From the NCBI GenBank assembly GCA_002724505.1, contig PBOV01000106.1, positions 1 to 7,476 of the forward strand: a stretch of 7,476 nt of DNA, in the 5' to 3' direction. How positions within the stretch are numbered: the first letter of the stretch is position 1; the number at the start of each line of letters is the position of its first letter. The notes under the pieces were generated by a model. It saw only the letters and a program-made list of their open reading frames with translations. It ran no database searches and had not been told where the DNA came from. Both the position numbers and the translations under genes were made by a program. Shown piece by piece: positions 1-5,937 of this stretch. The DNA comes from Rhodospirillaceae bacterium. Its GTDB lineage: Bacteria > Pseudomonadota > Alphaproteobacteria > MPNO01 > UBA2964.

Positions 1-1094
1 TAGTTGGTGCGAGAAAAACGATGCCTATACTTCAAAACGTTCTTCTCGAGGCCGGAGAAGACCATGTTTCCTTAACAACCACAAATCTGGATCTTGGAGC
101 AAGATGCTCCGTCAGGGCCAATGTTTCTGAGCCAGGATCGGTAACTTTGCCCGTTAGAGAGCTAGGCAACATCATTCGTCAACTAGCAGACATGGAGGTC
201 AGTGTATCAACAGGATCCGAACCAAAGGCAAAGATAACGACGAGGGGGTCCATTTTTAATTTGATGGGGATGGACAGCAAAGAGTTCCCCCCCCTACCAA
301 CGCTTGAAGGCCAAAAGGATCTCAAGTTGTCACGGCAGGAATTGAAGCAAATGCTGAAAAATGTTTCCTATGCCCAATCAGTAAATGAGGAAAGATACAT
401 GCTCAAGGGTGTATACTTCTCTCTTGCCGAAGAAGAGCTATCGCTCGTGGCGACAGATGGTCGTAGGCTGGCCTTAACAACAAAAGCCCACAAAGGTGAA
501 GACAATGCTGTGGGCGAGTTTATTCTGCCTGCATCATCGGTCGCGGAATTAATGAAGATGCCCGACCTGGGGGAACTAGTAAGAATATCATTTACCGACC
601 GTCAAGTTGCATTCGAAGTCGATGTTGAAGATAACTCTTCTGAAGAAGTGGATGAGCAAAATGGTTTTGTTGGATCGGTTTACATGGTGTCAAAGGTTGT
701 TGAGGGAAAGTACCCGAATTACAAACAGGTCATACCCAAGGATAGTTTCAACACAAGTGAGGTAGAGCGAGAGTTGCTCCAGGAGTGCGTTACGAGAGCA
801 GCGCTCGTCTCCGACGAAAGGGTCACTTTCCGCATAAAAAAAGACAAAATGGAAATCACGGCACAAAGCACATTGGGCGATGCCTGTGAGTCGATGAATG
901 TTTCCTATGAAGGAGATGACGCCACGGTTTCCTTTAACCCACGGTTTCTGCTAGACCCGCTAAAGGCTCTATCCATGGACAAATTATCCTTTGAGTTCCG
1001 CGATGACATGAGTCCGGGCGTATTTAGGACAAACGAAAAAGATAAGGGAGACCTTAGCTTCCTTTGCGTTGTCATGCCCATACGAACAGACTGA
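1..1094 (+). CDS. dnaN: DNA polymerase III beta subunit (sliding clamp), 5' end cut by window edge
   Basis: The beta clamp is a ring-shaped dimer that encircles DNA and tethers the replicative polymerase and other repair and replication proteins. The reading frame is open to the left edge: the codons before the ATG at 21 read V-G-A-R-K-T and align with the V-x-x-R-T-T-L-P-I-L segment near the start of other clamps. The ATG at 21 is therefore internal, and about twenty residues lie outside the window. Counting from that ATG, visible hallmarks are LPxL-type 'MPILQNVLLEA' (1-11), 'LVATDGRRLA' (142-151), 'VSKVVEGKYPNYKQVIP' (223-239), 'FNPRFLLDPLKAL' (305-318) and the C-terminal 'VVMPIR' (350-355). 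About 357 residues are visible, consistent with a full length near 375-380. An acidic stretch (about 201-214) enlarges one loop. Neither dnaA nor recF follows; the next gene is a convergent moaA. Family assignment is very secure. Confidence 0.96.
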   Translation, partial: VGARKTMPILQNVLLEAGEDHVSLTTTNLDLGARCSVRANVSEPGSVTLPVRELGNIIRQLADMEVSVSTGSEPKAKITTRGSIFNLMGMDSKEFPPLPTLEGQKDLKLSRQELKQMLKNVSYAQSVNEERYMLKGVYFSLAEEELSLVATDGRRLALTTKAHKGEDNAVGEFILPASSVAELMKMPDLGELVRISFTDRQVAFEVDVEDNSSEEVDEQNGFVGSVYMVSKVVEGKYPNYKQVIPKDSFNTSEVERELLQECVTRAALVSDERVTFRIKKDKMEITAQSTLGDACESMNVSYEGDDATVSFNPRFLLDPLKALSMDKLSFEFRDDMSPGVFRTNEKDKGDLSFLCVVMPIRTD

Positions 1095-1137
1095 CCAACA
1101 AACCCGAAAAACTATATCGGTCATTTATCTAAACAAG

Positions 1138-1189
1138 AAAAGCCAAATCAAAGCAACCTATCCTCCAAGATAGTGCATTTCGGCTTTTT
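1138..1189. terminator. Probable bidirectional terminator between dnaN and moaA
   Basis: A long imperfect hairpin can be drawn. AAAAGCC-AAAT (1138-1148) pairs with ATTT-c-GGCTTTT (1177-1188) with one bulged C, and an inner CTATC (1158-1162) pairs with GATAG (1169-1173). On the + strand it ends in a run of five T, as expected for termination after dnaN. On the - strand the arm ends GGCTTTTC, so it could also stop moaA transcripts. The moaA stop codon and its last Gly-Gly codons lie within the hairpin. An outer pairing, CAAACCCGAAAA (1099-1110) with TTTTTGGGTTTG (1185-1196), competes for the same T run. No folding energy was computed. Confidence 0.5.
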
Positions 1190-2162
1190 GGGTTTGCTGC
1201 GCCAATTGCTTTCTTTGCATTGAATACTGATCGTTTCTGTCCGACCAGACTTTTTGAAATAACTTCTTTAGATCTGAACGACTAGACCCACCCCTAATGT
1301 GACTCTTGAGATCAATGCCATCCCTTCCGAAAAGACATGTGAATAATTTACCTTCAGCAGTAAGTCTTGCCCTCGTGCAATTGGAGCAAAATGGTTCAGA
1401 TATCGAACTTATTATTCCAATGGTTAGCTTTTTATTTGTAGATTGATAAACTTTTGCAACATCACTCTTGCCCCTATTTCCTATTGGGATAAAAGAAAAA
1501 TCAGCACTTAGTTTTTGAAGTATATCTTTTTTGGAAAAAACATCTTTTAGATCCCAAGAGTTTTTGCTTCCAACATCCATAAATTCAATAAAACGAGTTT
1601 CAACACCCAGCTTACAACCAAGATGAGCAATAGGTAAAACTTGGCACCCGTTTATATTTTTTCGAACAACCATGTTTATCTTGGTTAACAAACCTGCTTC
1701 AATTGCAGTTTCAATTCCTTGGATGATTTTTTTAGGAGATGAAAAATTGCCGTTCATTTTAAAAAAAATATCTTTATCTAGGGCATCGAGGCTAACGGTT
1801 ATGCGATGCAAGCCAGAATCTTTGAGCCGCTGTGCTTGATTGCCCAGCAAGTCACCATTCGTTGTAAGAGCTAAATCACCGATCCCTTCAATTTTTGAGA
1901 GCTTTTCTATGAGACGACTCAAATCTTTTCTAAGAAGTGGCTCCCCGCCGGTCAGCCTAATTTTTGTTACCCCAAGTTCAGCAAATGCCTTAGCTACGAG
2001 CTCTATTTCCTCAAAGGATAAAATTTCTTTTCTCGGCATAAACTTAAAATTGCCAGGAAACTTTTCGATTGGCATACAGTAATTACACCTAAAATTACAT
2101 CTATCTGTAACAGATATTCGCAAATCCTTTACCACCCTGCCAAGCTTGTCCGTGATGTTCAT
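1158..2162 (-). CDS. moaA: GTP 3',8-cyclase MoaA (radical SAM, molybdenum cofactor biosynthesis)
   Basis: MoaA carries out the first step of molybdenum cofactor synthesis, rearranging GTP to 3',8-cyclo-dihydro-GTP, which MoaC converts to cyclic pyranopterin monophosphate. The 334-residue product has the usual family length. The N-terminal radical SAM cluster motif is C22-x3-C26-x2-C29, preceded by 'RISVTDR', and the SAM-binding 'TGGEP' is at 71-75. The second [4Fe-4S] site that binds GTP is C259-x2-C262-x13-C276, and the chain ends in the Gly-Gly tail (333-334) needed for activity in this family. The ATG at 2162 has a short AAAGGG Shine-Dalgarno-like site 4 bases upstream. The gene is divergent from moeA and convergent with dnaN. 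By eye its middle is about 30-35% GC, clearly lower than moeA or kamA. No moaC, moaE or moaD is visible here. All catalytic features are intact. Confidence 0.95.
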   Translation of the reverse strand: MNITDKLGRVVKDLRISVTDRCNFRCNYCMPIEKFPGNFKFMPRKEILSFEEIELVAKAFAELGVTKIRLTGGEPLLRKDLSRLIEKLSKIEGIGDLALTTNGDLLGNQAQRLKDSGLHRITVSLDALDKDIFFKMNGNFSSPKKIIQGIETAIEAGLLTKINMVVRKNINGCQVLPIAHLGCKLGVETRFIEFMDVGSKNSWDLKDVFSKKDILQKLSADFSFIPIGNRGKSDVAKVYQSTNKKLTIGIISSISEPFCSNCTRARLTAEGKLFTCLFGRDGIDLKSHIRGGSSRSDLKKLFQKVWSDRNDQYSMQRKQLAQQTQKAEMHYLGG

Positions 2163-2184
2163 GTAACCCTTTGCCTTGCGACCC

Positions 2185-2200
2185 CTTCTATATTTTAAGC
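2185..2200. promoter_or_regulatory. Candidate shared divergent promoter core for moaA and moeA
   Basis: The 38 bases between the two ATG codons hold one AT-rich block. On the - strand TAAAAT (2197 to 2192) would place a transcript start near 2185, giving moaA a leader of about 23 bases that includes its AAAGGG site. On the + strand TATATT (2189-2194) would place a start near 2201, on or next to the moeA ATG, so moeA might be leaderless. Recognisable -35 boxes are poor on both sides, so this is a positional and compositional inference. Confidence 0.3.
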
Positions 2201-3421
2201 ATGAATGATTTTATTTCTGTAGATAAGGCAATCGAGCTGATTTTGGAAATACCGGCAAATGTTGTAGAAACCAACATAAACATTTCAAAATCAATGGGTC
2301 GGGTTTTAAGTCAACCTATTATGGCAGATCGAAATCTGCCTCCGTATGATAGGGTGATGATGGATGGGTTTGCGATCCATAGCGAATCCTGGTGCTCCAA
2401 GGTTTCCCGATATAGGCTTGTCGGTGAGCAAGCCGCCGGAAGCAGTGGTGCCAAAATTCATAATCCAGACGAATGCATAGAGGTTTCAACTGGAGCCCGC
2501 CTACCATGTGGTGCCAATGTTGTTTTACCCATCGAGTGGTCAAGGCGGGAAGGCGAGCAGGTGGTATTTAAGTTGCCCGACGATGAAATTGTTCGACCTT
2601 GGCTTTATGTTCATCAAGAAGCCTCTGATTACCCCGCGGGCAGTAGTTTGGTTAGTGCCGGAACAGTGGTTGGACCACCCGAGGTGGCTATATCTGCGTC
2701 TTGTGGATATACTGACTTGTCGGTTTATCAAGTCCCGAAGGTTTGCATTGTTGGTACCGGTGCAGAGTTGGTCGACCTGGATCAGGTCCCCTTGCCCTAT
2801 CAAATAAGAAAATCGAATATCTATGCCTTGGCCGCGGTCTGTCAAACCATTGGTGCGTGTGAACTTAAAACCGAATCTGTCAACGATGATGCGCAGATTC
2901 TAAGGGAAATTATCCTGAGGGAAGAAAAACATTCCGACATATTAGTTTTTACCGGCGGTGTATCTGTCGGGCGTCACGATCATTTGCCGCGCGTCCTCGT
3001 GGAATGTGGTTACGAAAAGGTTTTTCATGGCGTTAGCCAATCCCCCGGAAAACCAATGTGGTTTGGTAAAAAAACCAATGGCTCGATAGCTTTTGGTCTG
3101 CCCGGTAATCCAATATCTGCTTTAGTTTGCTTCGTTCGATTCGTTGAACCCCTCATTCTGCACCTGCAGGGTCGCCCTCGATCCATTCAGCCAATCGTGG
3201 AAATAGATCAAAAAATAGAATTTGAACCTCCCTTAACTCGCTTCTTACCTGTACGATTGAAAGAATCAGCTCAATCTTTCCCCATTGCAACTCCTTGCCC
3301 ACCAAACAATTCAGGTGACTTGGCTGCCCTAGGCGGAACGGATGGCTTTGTTGAGCTCGACGCGGAAGCGAAAACCTTCAACAGGGGCTTTAGGGCAGAA
3401 TTTTTTAGGTGGCACCCTTAG
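2201..3421 (+). CDS. moeA: Molybdopterin molybdenumtransferase MoeA
   Basis: MoeA catalyses the last step of molybdenum cofactor synthesis, using adenylylated molybdopterin and molybdate to give Mo-molybdopterin. I place the start at the ATG at 2201, giving 406 residues, close to E. coli MoeA (411). The open frame extends back to a TTG at 2171, but those ten residues look non-native and no Shine-Dalgarno site favours it. Visible motifs are 'YDRVMMDGFA' (49-58), 'VSTGARLP' (95-102), 'GTGAELV' (185-191), 'IRKSN' (202-206), the MoCF-type 'TGGVSVGRHDH' (251-261), 'SPGKPMWFG' (281-289) and 'FGLPGNPISA' (298-307). By eye, D55, D143, E189, D229/D230 and D260 sit where the E. coli active-site acidic residues fall. 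The C-terminal domain IV is present ('FLPVRL', about 348-353). It is divergent from moaA and convergent with kamA (23 bases between stops). The assignment is secure. Confidence 0.93.
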   Translation: MNDFISVDKAIELILEIPANVVETNINISKSMGRVLSQPIMADRNLPPYDRVMMDGFAIHSESWCSKVSRYRLVGEQAAGSSGAKIHNPDECIEVSTGARLPCGANVVLPIEWSRREGEQVVFKLPDDEIVRPWLYVHQEASDYPAGSSLVSAGTVVGPPEVAISASCGYTDLSVYQVPKVCIVGTGAELVDLDQVPLPYQIRKSNIYALAAVCQTIGACELKTESVNDDAQILREIILREEKHSDILVFTGGVSVGRHDHLPRVLVECGYEKVFHGVSQSPGKPMWFGKKTNGSIAFGLPGNPISALVCFVRFVEPLILHLQGRPRSIQPIVEIDQKIEFEPPLTRFLPVRLKESAQSFPIATPCPPNNSGDLAALGGTDGFVELDAEAKTFNRGFRAEFFRWHP

Positions 3422-3426
3422 TTCGC

Positions 3427-3455
3427 TTTTGGCAACACCATCCTCTAGGCCAAAA
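3427..3455. repeat. Inverted repeat between convergent moeA and kamA stops
   Basis: TTTTGGC (3427-3433) and GCCAAAA (3449-3455) form a 7-base-pair stem with a 15-base loop that spans most of the 23-base gap and the kamA stop codon. The T and A runs lie on the wrong sides for a classical intrinsic terminator on either strand, so it may only mark the end of transcripts or be chance. No better terminator is seen between these genes. Confidence 0.3.
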
Positions 3456-4635
3456 TTTGGTCGAATAATTCCTTGGAATCCCGAGAGCAAGGCGTCCCCA
3501 TTTCTTTTCCCAAGGGATATTTAAAGGTCTTGCCCTGAAAGTTCTTCAAGTGGATTTCATCGTCAGTTACTTTGGTTACGAACTCTGGGTTTATCGGAAC
3601 TTTTCCGCCCCCCCCTGGGGCATCAATGACTAGTTGGGGTATGGCATACCCGGAAGTGTGCCCGCGTAACCCGCGAATGATCTCGACTCCTTTGGATATG
3701 GTCGAGCGAAGGTGGCTGCTTCCCGTAATAAGGTCACATTGATAGAGATAATACGGGCGAACCCTCATCATGAGGAGTCGATGAACCAAGCTTTTCATGG
3801 TCTCCAGATCATCGTTGATTCCCCTAAGGAGCACAGATTGATTGCCGAGCGGAACCCCCGCCAGAGCCAGTTTATCGCAAGCCTGCTTAAGTTCGAGCGT
3901 GCATTCTTTTGGATGGTTGACATGAATGCTCAACCAAACTGGACCGTGGCGTGCAAAAATATTGGCAAGATCATCCGTGATTCGTTGGGGCAAGAAAACA
4001 GGAATCCTGGATCCAATGCGGATAAATTCGAGGTGAGGAATTTTTTTCAAGCGCTGCAAGAGATAATCTAGCTTGCGATCCGAGAGCAGCAGGGGATCCC
4101 CTCCGCTCAACAGAACATCCCGAACGGATTGGTTTTCTTCTATATAGGTTAGGCCCTGTTCCAACTCGGGATGAAAGTTGTAATCCTGCGCGTTTGACAC
4201 CATTCTGCTTCTCGTGCAATACCTGCAGTAGGCTGCGCATCGGTCTGTAATTAGAAACAATACCCTGTCGGGGTACCGATGAACAATTCCGGGAACAGGC
4301 GAATGGGCATCCTCTCCAACGGGATCCAGCAACTCCTCGTTACCCACCAGCTTTTCTTCTTTGGAGGGAATGACTTGACGCCGAATCGGACAACTCGAGT
4401 CACGAAAATCTATCAAATTGAAAAAATGGGGCGTGATAGCCATAGACAATTTCTTGTCGGCGAACTGGCAGCCCTCCTTTTCACTCTCCGACAAATCAAG
4501 GTATTCCTCCAATTGAGAAAGCGTTGAAACTTTGTTGCGCAACTGCCAGGACCAGCTGCTCCAGTCGACTTCTGGGGTTGCCGAACACAGGCCTTGCCCT
4601 GAATGCCAATTATCAATGCTGTCTTCTGGGTACAT
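3445..4635 (-). CDS. kamA: Lysine 2,3-aminomutase family protein (KamA, radical SAM/PLP)
   Basis: This family uses a [4Fe-4S] cluster, S-adenosylmethionine and pyridoxal phosphate to move an amino group, turning L-lysine into beta-lysine. The 396-residue product opens with the typical 'WSSWSWQLRNKV' segment (25-36). The radical SAM motif is C133-x3-C137-x2-C140 followed by T-R142, where clostridial enzyme Arg134 contacts substrate. The PLP lysine is K345 in 'APGGGGKVP' (339-347), and D301 ('YQCDL') and D338 ('VIDAP') match the two aspartates that hold the lysine side-chain amine in the clostridial enzyme. These point to lysine rather than glutamate as substrate. The C-terminal Cys-x-Cys-x2-Cys zinc site of the clostridial enzyme is not seen; only C383 is present there. 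A weak AAAGAAG site precedes the ATG. Beta-lysine could feed acetyl-beta-lysine osmolyte or EF-P modification (EpmB-like role), but no partner gene is in the window. Confidence 0.88.
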   Translation of the reverse strand: MYPEDSIDNWHSGQGLCSATPEVDWSSWSWQLRNKVSTLSQLEEYLDLSESEKEGCQFADKKLSMAITPHFFNLIDFRDSSCPIRRQVIPSKEEKLVGNEELLDPVGEDAHSPVPGIVHRYPDRVLFLITDRCAAYCRYCTRSRMVSNAQDYNFHPELEQGLTYIEENQSVRDVLLSGGDPLLLSDRKLDYLLQRLKKIPHLEFIRIGSRIPVFLPQRITDDLANIFARHGPVWLSIHVNHPKECTLELKQACDKLALAGVPLGNQSVLLRGINDDLETMKSLVHRLLMMRVRPYYLYQCDLITGSSHLRSTISKGVEIIRGLRGHTSGYAIPQLVIDAPGGGGKVPINPEFVTKVTDDEIHLKNFQGKTFKYPLGKEMGTPCSRDSKELFDQILA

Positions 4636-4646
4636 AATATACTTCT

Positions 4647-4678
4647 TTTATAATTAGCATTCTCTCTTCCGAGGTCAA
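4647..4678. promoter_or_regulatory. Candidate divergent promoter elements upstream of kamA and the thioredoxin-fold gene
   Basis: On the + strand there is a perfect TATAAT at 4649-4654, which would start a transcript near 4661 and give the thioredoxin-fold gene a leader of about 143 bases; its -35 region is poor. On the - strand TTGACC (4678 to 4673) stands about 18 bases from ATTATA (4654 to 4649) and could serve kamA, although the resulting leader would be very short. A small hairpin, TCAAC (4675-4679) with GTTGA (4685-4689), lies just downstream on the + strand. All of this is motif reading only. Confidence 0.33.
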
Positions 4679-4725
4679 CAGTCCGTTGAGTACTTGGTGA
4701 AACCTGCTATTTGAGGAAGCATCAG

Positions 4726-4773
4726 ATGAATAACCTTGATGAGATTTACGGAAGGCAACATTTTCTTGTGTAA
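4726..4773 (+). CDS. Possible 15-residue leader peptide upstream of the thioredoxin-fold gene
   Basis: ATG at 4726 opens a 15-codon frame, MNNLDEIYGRQHFLV, ending in TAA at 4771-4773. It is preceded by GAGGAAG (4713-4719), the best Shine-Dalgarno match seen before any start codon in this window. It ends 30 bases before the start of the thioredoxin-fold gene, in the leader that the TATAAT at 4649 would produce. The peptide has no run of one amino acid that would suggest attenuation. It could be a regulatory upstream frame, a fossil gene start or chance. Confidence 0.25.
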   Translation: MNNLDEIYGRQHFLV

Positions 4774-4803
4774 CAGCAAAGCAAAACTTCGTTTAATTGA
4801 GTC

Positions 4804-5904
4804 ATGTCGATCAATCGCATAATGCTGTATGTGCTATTACTGCTCATGGCAGCTCCTTTGCACTCTTCGCTGCATTCGCTGGAAAAGGGAGATCAAATGC
4901 CCCATTTTAGGCTTAAGGGAATTGATGGAAAGTTTTACAATTCACAAAATTTCCCCTCACGACTTCTTGCGGTGGTCTTCATTTCCAATCATTGTCCAGT
5001 TTCTCAGAATTTTCAGGAAGAGCTGCTGGCGCTGGTTGAGGATTATGAGGCGAGGGGGTTTGGTTTGATCGCCATTTCCCCCAACGACCCCCAGGCAATA
5101 CCCCCGGACGAACTTGCATTTTCGGATTTGGGCGACTCGCTTGCTGAGATGAAGATTAGGGCAAAAGATTTTAAATATACATTTCCATATCTCTATGATG
5201 GTTCCACTCAGGACACCTCTAGGGCATTTGGTGTGCGAGTTACTCCGCACGCTTACCTTTTCGACGCAAAACGATCGTTGAGATATTCAGGTAGAATAGG
5301 CGACCCAAAGAATCCATCAAATAGCAACAGACAAGAATTGAGGCAAGCCATAGAAGCCTTGATTGGCGGTAATTCACCCAAAGTCGAACAAAGCCCAGTT
5401 TTTGGAAGTTCGATTAAATGGAAAAAGAACAGATATTTAGTCCAGAAAATGAACGAACGATTCTCCAGGGAAACAATAGTGCTCAAAAATGCTGACAAAA
5501 GAACCTATGAATTTATTAGGAAAAATGTGTCATTAAGACCAAAGGTCATTTATGTTTGGAGTTCTAAAGATACAAATTACAGAGAAGACCTGCTGAAAAT
5601 ATCTGCAATGCACAAAATCTACCGGAAAAGAGGCCTCGAGTTGATTACTTCATGCATTGATGGTGTTGATGAACACGAAAACATTTACGACATCCTAAAG
5701 AACACCCTTTGTTCATCTCAAAATTACATAAGCGCCGGCGCCGAGATTTCTCCTTTGGCAGATTTGCGGGGCGAATCGGGCGACAGAATTACACCCTATC
5801 TTGCCATTTTGGACCACAAGGGATTACCTGTTTATCGCTCTCGAGGCGGAATCAATGAATTGGTGATAAAAAAAGAAGTGTTAAAAACATTAAATCGAAA
5901 ATAA
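4804..5904 (+). CDS. Secreted two-domain thioredoxin-fold (redoxin-like) protein
   Basis: The 366-residue product starts with a signal peptide or membrane anchor (hydrophobic about 7-18, 'LYVLLLLMAAPL'), so it probably acts outside the cytoplasm. Domain 1 (about 27-190) is a peroxiredoxin/TlpA-like thioredoxin fold: 'KGDQMPHFRLKGIDGK' (28-43), the active-site region 'ISNHCPVSQNF' (60-70) with C64, and the cis-proline 'RVTPHAYLFD' (145-154). The site is C-P-V-S, so the second cysteine of a CxxC is absent. A linker segment 'FGSSIKWKKN' (200-209) resembles a G-C-S/T-I-K-W element I recall in related planctomycete and verrucomicrobial proteins, here with Ser for Cys. Domain 2 (about 240-366) repeats a thioredoxin-like pattern, 'RPKVIYVWSSKDTNYRED' (245-262) and 'ITPYLAILDHKG' (329-340), without a CxxC. 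Substrate and partner are unknown. The start has no clear Shine-Dalgarno site; the ATG at 4822 is an alternative. Confidence 0.78.
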   Translation: MSINRIMLYVLLLLMAAPLHSSLHSLEKGDQMPHFRLKGIDGKFYNSQNFPSRLLAVVFISNHCPVSQNFQEELLALVEDYEARGFGLIAISPNDPQAIPPDELAFSDLGDSLAEMKIRAKDFKYTFPYLYDGSTQDTSRAFGVRVTPHAYLFDAKRSLRYSGRIGDPKNPSNSNRQELRQAIEALIGGNSPKVEQSPVFGSSIKWKKNRYLVQKMNERFSRETIVLKNADKRTYEFIRKNVSLRPKVIYVWSSKDTNYREDLLKISAMHKIYRKRGLELITSCIDGVDEHENIYDILKNTLCSSQNYISAGAEISPLADLRGESGDRITPYLAILDHKGLPVYRSRGGINELVIKKEVLKTLNRK

Positions 5905-5921
5905 TTAAAATTCTATTTTAA
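5905..5921. repeat. AT-only inverted repeat in the 33-base gap before the Gfo/Idh/MocA gene
   Basis: TTAAAAT (5905-5911) and ATTTTAA (5915-5921) form a perfect 7-base-pair palindrome around a TCT loop, directly after the stop codon. With no G-C pairs it would fold weakly and has no T tail, so it is unlikely to end transcription. It could instead be a protein-binding site or promoter core. Confidence 0.25.
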
Positions 5922-5937
5922 AGTTACAAGTTAGGTT

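Noticed and set aside
21..23. ATG at 21 as the true start of dnaN
   Set aside because: The frame is open upstream and the preceding codons match the conserved clamp N-terminus, so the gene is cut by the window edge.
2171..2200. TTG at 2171 as the start of moeA, adding ten residues
   Set aside because: The added residues do not resemble MoeA N-termini, no Shine-Dalgarno site supports the TTG, and the ATG at 2201 gives the usual family start and length.
3712..4071. 119-codon open frame on the + strand inside kamA
   Set aside because: It lies wholly antisense to a well-conserved radical SAM gene and shows no recognisable domain; it is a shadow of the codon pattern on the other strand.
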